Source of the DNA: an uncultured Anaeromassilibacillus sp.
GTDB lineage: Bacteria > Bacillota > Clostridia > Oscillospirales > Acutalibacteraceae
Assembly (NCBI GenBank): GCA_945988865.1
Contig: CAMFTQ010000012.1
Span: forward strand, 1 to 10,255
DNA length: 10,255 nucleotides
Direction of reading: 5' to 3'
Shown here: piece after piece, positions 7,534-10,255 of the stretch
Layout of the letters: the number at the start of each line of letters is the position of its first letter
Position numbering within the stretch: position 1 is the first letter of the stretch
Position numbers and translations under genes: made by a program
Notes under the pieces: generated by a model
What the model was told of the DNA's origin: nothing
Databases searched by the model: none
The model's input: the letters and a program-made list of their open reading frames with translations, nothing else

Positions 7534-8241
7534 TTATTTTACTACAAGTGTTCCGACCTCTTCACCGCAGACAGCAGCAAAGATATTGTCGGGGTTTTCT
7601 ACGCTGAATACTAAAATCGGGATATTATTGTCCTTGCAAAGAGATGCCGCAGTGCTGTCCATAACGGCTAAGTCCTTGCTTAAAATTTCTTCGTACTTAA
7701 TTGTGTTGTACTTTACTGCGTTCGGATTCTTCTTAGGGTCGCTGTCATAAACGCCGTCAACCATAGTAGCCTTGAAAATGATTTCAGCGTCAATTTCAGC
7801 CGCACGAAGAGCCGCAGCTGTGTCAGTGCTAAAGAACGGGTTGCCTGTACCACAGCCGAAAATTACAACTCTGCCCTTTTCAAGGTGTCTTATTGCACGG
7901 CTGCGAATGTACGGCTCTGCAATCTGCTGCATTGAAATAGCCGTCTGAACTCTGACAGGAACTCCGAGCTGCTCCAAAGCGTCAGCTACACCGAGTGCGT
8001 TTATGGTAGTTGCAAGCATACCCATATGGTCTGCTCTTGCTCTGTCCATATTTTCACTGCTTCTTCCTCGCCAGAAGTTACCGCCGCCTACAACGATGCC
8101 AACCTCTACACCTGCTTCTACACACTTTTTGATAGGCTCGCAAAAAGAACGTACAGTTTCGTCATTTATGCCCATTTTCTGATCGCCTGCAAGAGATTCA
8201 CCGGAAAGCTTTAGTAAAATTCTTTTGTATTTTGTTTCCAT
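7534..8241 (-). CDS. pyrH: UMP kinase (uridylate kinase)
   Basis: PyrH phosphorylates UMP to UDP with ATP, the entry to all pyrimidine nucleoside triphosphates. It belongs to the amino acid kinase superfamily and usually works as a hexamer regulated by GTP and UTP. The 235 residues show [11 protein letters not shown] at 9-19 (phosphate loop with catalytic Lys), [11 protein letters not shown] at 50-60, [18 protein letters not shown] at 72-89, [19 protein letters not shown] at 129-147 and [15 protein letters not shown] at 159-173. All are family hallmarks. The ATG at 8241 has AAGGCGG at 8252-8258, 10 nt upstream. It appears to be the first gene of its transcription unit, because a terminator closes rpsB-tsf and a good promoter lies in the 164-nt spacer before it. 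frr follows after 24 nt. Confidence 0.97.
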   Translation of the reverse strand: METKYKRILLKLSGESLAGDQKMGINDETVRSFCEPIKKCVEAGVEVGIVVGGGNFWRGRSSENMDRARADHMGMLATTINALGVADALEQLGVPVRVQTAISMQQIAEPYIRSRAIRHLEKGRVVIFGCGTGNPFFSTDTAAALRAAEIDAEIIFKATMVDGVYDSDPKKNPNAVKYNTIKYEEILSKDLAVMDSTAASLCKDNNIPILVFSVENPDNIFAAVCGEEVGTLVVK

Positions 8242-8251
8242 CTGGAATACA

Positions 8252-8258
8252 CCGCCTT
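8252..8258 (-). promoter_or_regulatory. pyrH ribosome binding site
   Basis: Reads AAGGCGG on the minus strand, 10 nt before the pyrH ATG. The spacing is at the long end of the normal range and the match to AAGGAGG has one change. It lies inside the roughly 28-nt leader predicted from the promoter at 8277-8305. Confidence 0.6.
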
Positions 8259-8276
8259 AATTTTATAGTCAAAATA

Positions 8277-8305
8277 ATAATACACTATATCTTGTATTTT
8301 GTAAA
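8277..8305 (-). promoter_or_regulatory. Predicted sigma-A promoter for pyrH
   Basis: On the minus strand there is TTTACA (8300-8305; five of six match TTGACA), a 17-nt spacer, and TATTAT (8277-8282; five of six match TATAAT). The spacing is ideal and the spacer AT-rich. The predicted start of transcription is near 8270, giving a leader of about 28 nt before pyrH. It sits just downstream of the tsf terminator, where a new promoter is needed if the following genes are to be expressed without read-through. This is a reading by eye; AT-rich spacers can produce such matches by chance. Confidence 0.6.
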
Positions 8306-8347
8306 GTGATAACAGTAAATATATGCAAAATAACAAAAATTTTTGGT

Positions 8348-8386
8348 AAAAAATAAAAATCGGACAGAATTTATACTCTGCCCGAT
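8348..8386 (-). terminator. Rho-independent terminator after tsf
   Basis: On the minus strand, 19 nt after the tsf stop, ATCGGGCAGA (8377-8386) pairs with TCTGTCCGAT (8359-8368), a 10-bp stem with a single G-U pair, around an 8-nt loop. It is followed directly by a T-rich tract with 10 T in 11 bases (8348-8358). This is a textbook intrinsic terminator. It separates the rpsB-tsf operon from the pyrH-polC group. Confidence 0.92.
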
Positions 8387-8405
8387 AAATATTAGGTAAT
8401 GATAA

Positions 8406-9314
8406 TTATTTAACCATACTTGCAACTTCAGCCGCAAAATCGTCCTGACGCTTTTCAAGACCCTCGCCCTTCTCGTAGCGAATGAAGCCTGTAACCTTGA
8501 TAGAACCGCCAAGGCTCTTTGCAGTAGCGTCTGTGTACTGCTGAATGTTCATCTTGTTATCCTTAACGAACTCCTGATCTAACAGGCAGTTTTCTTTATA
8601 GTATTTGCCGATTTTACCCATAACGATTTTCTCGGCAATAGCAGCAGGCTTGCCCTCGTTCATAACAAGCTCTGTCATAATCTTCTTTTCGTGCTCTAAA
8701 ACGTCAGCAGGAACTGACTCTTTGTTGAGGTATGGTGTGTTTAAAGCAGCGATCTGCATAGCTAAGTCTTTACCGTAAGCTACGAACTCAGGCTTATCGG
8801 CAAGGTCTGTTTCAAATGTTACGAGAACGCCGATTTTTCCGCCTGCGTGTACGTAAGCAACGCAAGGTGAAGAAACCTTGTCAAAACGGCGGATTTTGAT
8901 GTTTTCGCCGATTGTGAGAACCTTTTCCTGTAAAAGCTCTGCGATTGTCATTTCTGAACCCTCTGCCTTTAAAGCGAGAAGTGCGTCAACGTCAGCAGGA
9001 TTCTGAGCCATTACTGTATCTGCGCAAGTCTTAACGAAAGCCTGGAAGCTGTCGTTCTTTGCTACGAAGTCTGTTTCTGCGTTTACCTCTATAACAACAC
9101 CCTCTGTGTTTGTATCGTTGGTGCAAGCGTAAGCTACGCCCTCTGCTGCAATTCTGCTTGCTTTCTTAGCCTGCTTTGCAAGACCCTGCTCTCTTAAAAA
9201 GTCGATAGCTGCGTCCATATCGCCGTTTGCTTGTGTTAAAGCCTTTTTGCAGTCCATCATACCGCAGCCTGTTTTTTCTCTTAATGTTTTTACGTCCTGT
9301 GCTGTAAATGCCAT
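8406..9314 (-). CDS. tsf: Translation elongation factor Ts
   Basis: EF-Ts is the nucleotide exchange factor that releases GDP from EF-Tu during elongation. At 302 residues it is near the usual length. The N-terminal UBA-like domain carries the first family signature, LREKTGCGMMDCKKAL at 11-26. The second signature is VNAETDFVAKN at 77-87, with Asp/Phe residues known to contact EF-Tu. Later blocks include YVHAGGKIGVLV, MQIAALNTPYL (where HIAA is more common) and the C-terminal VTGFIRYEKGEGLEKR. The ATG at 9314 has AAAGGA 9 nt upstream. It follows rpsB by 44 nt with no terminator between, so the two form one transcript, as in most bacteria. A strong intrinsic terminator closes the operon after the stop codon. 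Confidence 0.98.
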   Translation of the reverse strand: MAFTAQDVKTLREKTGCGMMDCKKALTQANGDMDAAIDFLREQGLAKQAKKASRIAAEGVAYACTNDTNTEGVVIEVNAETDFVAKNDSFQAFVKTCADTVMAQNPADVDALLALKAEGSEMTIAELLQEKVLTIGENIKIRRFDKVSSPCVAYVHAGGKIGVLVTFETDLADKPEFVAYGKDLAMQIAALNTPYLNKESVPADVLEHEKKIMTELVMNEGKPAAIAEKIVMGKIGKYYKENCLLDQEFVKDNKMNIQQYTDATAKSLGGSIKVTGFIRYEKGEGLEKRQDDFAAEVASMVK

Positions 9315-9358
9315 TTTATGTCATCCTTTCTTAAAAATTGGATTGTATTTAACACAAA

Positions 9359-10096
9359 TTATTCTTCTACTGTATCTGCTTCGTCTTCTTCTACGATTTC
9401 AGCAGCACCCATCTTGCCTTCTCTGCCCTCAATAATAGCTGAAGCCATAGCGCCTGCGATAAGCTTAACTGCACGGATAGCGTCATCGTTGCCCGGGATT
9501 ACGTAGTCAACGTCATCAGGATCGCAGTTTGTGTCAACGATAGCAACAACAGGAATACCTAATTTCTTTGCTTCTGAAACTGCAATTCTTTCTTTTCTTG
9601 GGTCTACGATGAAAAGACAGCCCGGAATCTGATCCATATCCTTGATACCGCCTAAGAACTTCTCGAGCTTTTCGATTTCAAGGTTTAATTTGATTACTTC
9701 TTTCTTTGGAAGTAAATCGAATGTGCCATCGCTCTCCATAGCACGGAGCTGCTTTAATCTGCCGATTCTTCTCTTGATTGTAGTGAAGTTTGTGAGCATA
9801 CCGCCAAGCCATCTTGCGTTTACATAGTAAGCGCCTGCACGTAATGCCTCTTCCTTAACTGACTCTTGAGCCTGCTTCTTTGTGCCTACGAAGAGAACGC
9901 TCTTGCCCTCTGTTGAAAGGTCACGAACAAAGTTGTAAGCCTCTTCGAGCTTTTTAACAGTCTTCTGAAGGTCGATGATGTAGATACCGTTACGCTCTGT
10001 GAAGATGTAACGAGCCATCTTAGGGTTCCATCTTCTTGTCTGGTGACCGAAGTGAACGCCTGCCTCTAAAAGTTGTTTCATTGATACTACTGCCAT
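9359..10096 (-). CDS. rpsB: 30S ribosomal protein S2
   Basis: S2 binds late to the 30S subunit between head and body and is needed for S1 docking where S1 exists. The 245-residue protein begins with the conserved [19 protein letters not shown] and [10 protein letters not shown], continues with [19 protein letters not shown] and FIVDPRKE, and ends its core with the second S2 signature from [12 protein letters not shown] through [10 protein letters not shown] (about 183-209). The C-terminal tail is acidic. The ATG at 10096 has AGGAGG at 10105-10110, 8 nt upstream. It is the first gene of the rpsB-tsf operon. In E. coli S2 represses its own operon through the leader; whether this leader does so cannot be told here, and its upstream part is cut by the contig end. 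Confidence 0.98.
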   Translation of the reverse strand: MAVVSMKQLLEAGVHFGHQTRRWNPKMARYIFTERNGIYIIDLQKTVKKLEEAYNFVRDLSTEGKSVLFVGTKKQAQESVKEEALRAGAYYVNARWLGGMLTNFTTIKRRIGRLKQLRAMESDGTFDLLPKKEVIKLNLEIEKLEKFLGGIKDMDQIPGCLFIVDPRKERIAVSEAKKLGIPVVAIVDTNCDPDDVDYVIPGNDDAIRAVKLIAGAMASAIIEGREGKMGAAEIVEEDEADTVEE

Positions 10097-10140
10097 TTTT
10101 ATTTCCTCCTTAGGTTAAAACCTCCGCTGTGCTTTTGATT

Positions 10141-10180
10141 TTATCAGTATTAACATAATAAATATGCACCTGTCTGATAA
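10141..10180 (-). repeat. Inverted repeat in the rpsB upstream region
   Basis: On the minus strand TTATCAG (10174-10180) is followed 26 nt later by its exact complement CTGATAA (10141-10147). It lies 45-84 nt before the rpsB ATG. If transcription starts upstream, near 10199, it could form a stem-loop in the leader; if it starts near 10148, it would be a DNA dyad over the promoter. Seven-base arms in AT-rich DNA can arise by chance. Confidence 0.35.
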
Positions 10181-10211
10181 GCAACAACGTGCGTAATGCC
10201 TTAATATTATA
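10155..10211 (-). promoter_or_regulatory. Candidate rpsB promoter elements (two alternatives)
   Basis: Alternative one is a perfect TATAAT at 10206-10211 on the minus strand. Its -35 box would lie beyond the real contig end, because adapter begins at 10213, so it cannot be checked; it would give a leader of roughly 100 nt. Alternative two is TTGCTT (10179-10184), an 18-nt spacer and TATTAT (10155-10160), with a leader of about 50 nt, but its -35 box is poor. I slightly favour the first. A strongly expressed ribosomal operon should have a promoter close by, which is the main reason to list these. Confidence 0.35.
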
Positions 10212-10212
10212 T

Positions 10213-10255
10213 CTGTCTCTTATACACATCTGACGCTGCCGACGAAGGCTTAGGT
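10213..10255. other. Illumina Nextera adapter read-through (not genomic)
   Basis: Bases 10213-10231 are the 19-base Tn5 mosaic end, CTGTCTCTTATACACATCT. Bases 10232-10245 read GACGCTGCCGACGA, the complement of the rest of the Nextera Read 1 adapter. Bases 10246-10253, AGGCTTAG, sit exactly where the i5 index belongs and are the complement of CTAAGCCT, which I recall as Nextera index S508. The final GT matches the start of the P5 side (GTGTAG...). The order and spacing leave little doubt that this is library adapter left at the contig end. Confidence 0.98.

Noticed and set aside
8285..8512. Minus-strand open frame of 75 codons across the tsf end and spacer
   Set aside because: It is a different frame of the tsf 3' end running through the terminator, without a ribosome binding site or recognisable family.
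10213..10231. Sequence identical to the Tn5/IS50-derived mosaic end, suggesting a transposon end
   Set aside because: It is followed directly by the rest of the Nextera Read 1 adapter and an index, so it is a library artefact, not a natural element.

Overview
The window is a chromosomal housekeeping block from a low-G+C Gram-positive bacterium of the class Clostridia. The Ruminococcaceae/Oscillospiraceae are my best guess. The evidence is the Gram-positive replicative polymerase PolC, the gene order rpsB-tsf-pyrH-frr-uppS-cdsA-dxr-rseP-ispG-polC, strong AGGAGG-type ribosome binding sites and AT-rich spacers. In Bacillus subtilis the equivalent cluster carries proS between the rseP homologue and polC; here ispG holds that place. 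Every gene lies on the minus strand, so transcription runs from the right edge to the left.

Right part (about 8350-10212): rpsB (ribosomal protein S2) and tsf (elongation factor Ts) form a translation operon. Its leader is cut off at the right edge. It ends in a clear Rho-independent terminator just after tsf. The last 43 bases (10213-10255) are not genomic: they match the reverse complement of the Illumina Nextera Read 1 adapter, followed by an i5 index, so biological sequence ends at about 10212.

Middle and left part (1-8305): a well-formed sigma-A-type promoter sits between the tsf terminator and pyrH. It probably drives eight tightly packed genes: pyrH (UMP kinase), frr (ribosome recycling factor), uppS (undecaprenyl-diphosphate synthase), cdsA (CDP-diacylglycerol synthase), dxr (DXP reductoisomerase), rseP (site-2 membrane protease), ispG (HMBPP synthase) and polC, which is cut by the left edge after 565 codons. 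Spacers are mostly 1-45 nt and several starts are probably coupled to the preceding stop codon.

Together the genes link translation, pyrimidine nucleotide supply, two steps of the MEP isoprenoid pathway (dxr, ispG), use of isoprenoid for the cell-wall lipid carrier (uppS), phospholipid precursor synthesis (cdsA), membrane proteolysis and DNA replication. No stretch over 300 bases lacks a gene. The longest spacer is 164 nt (8242-8405) and holds the terminator and promoter. I see no mobile element, CRISPR array, tRNA, rRNA or undescribed system. The points worth a second look are the adapter at the contig end, a large insertion inside the PDZ region of RseP, the weak start signal of rseP, and the regulatory DNA around pyrH and rpsB.
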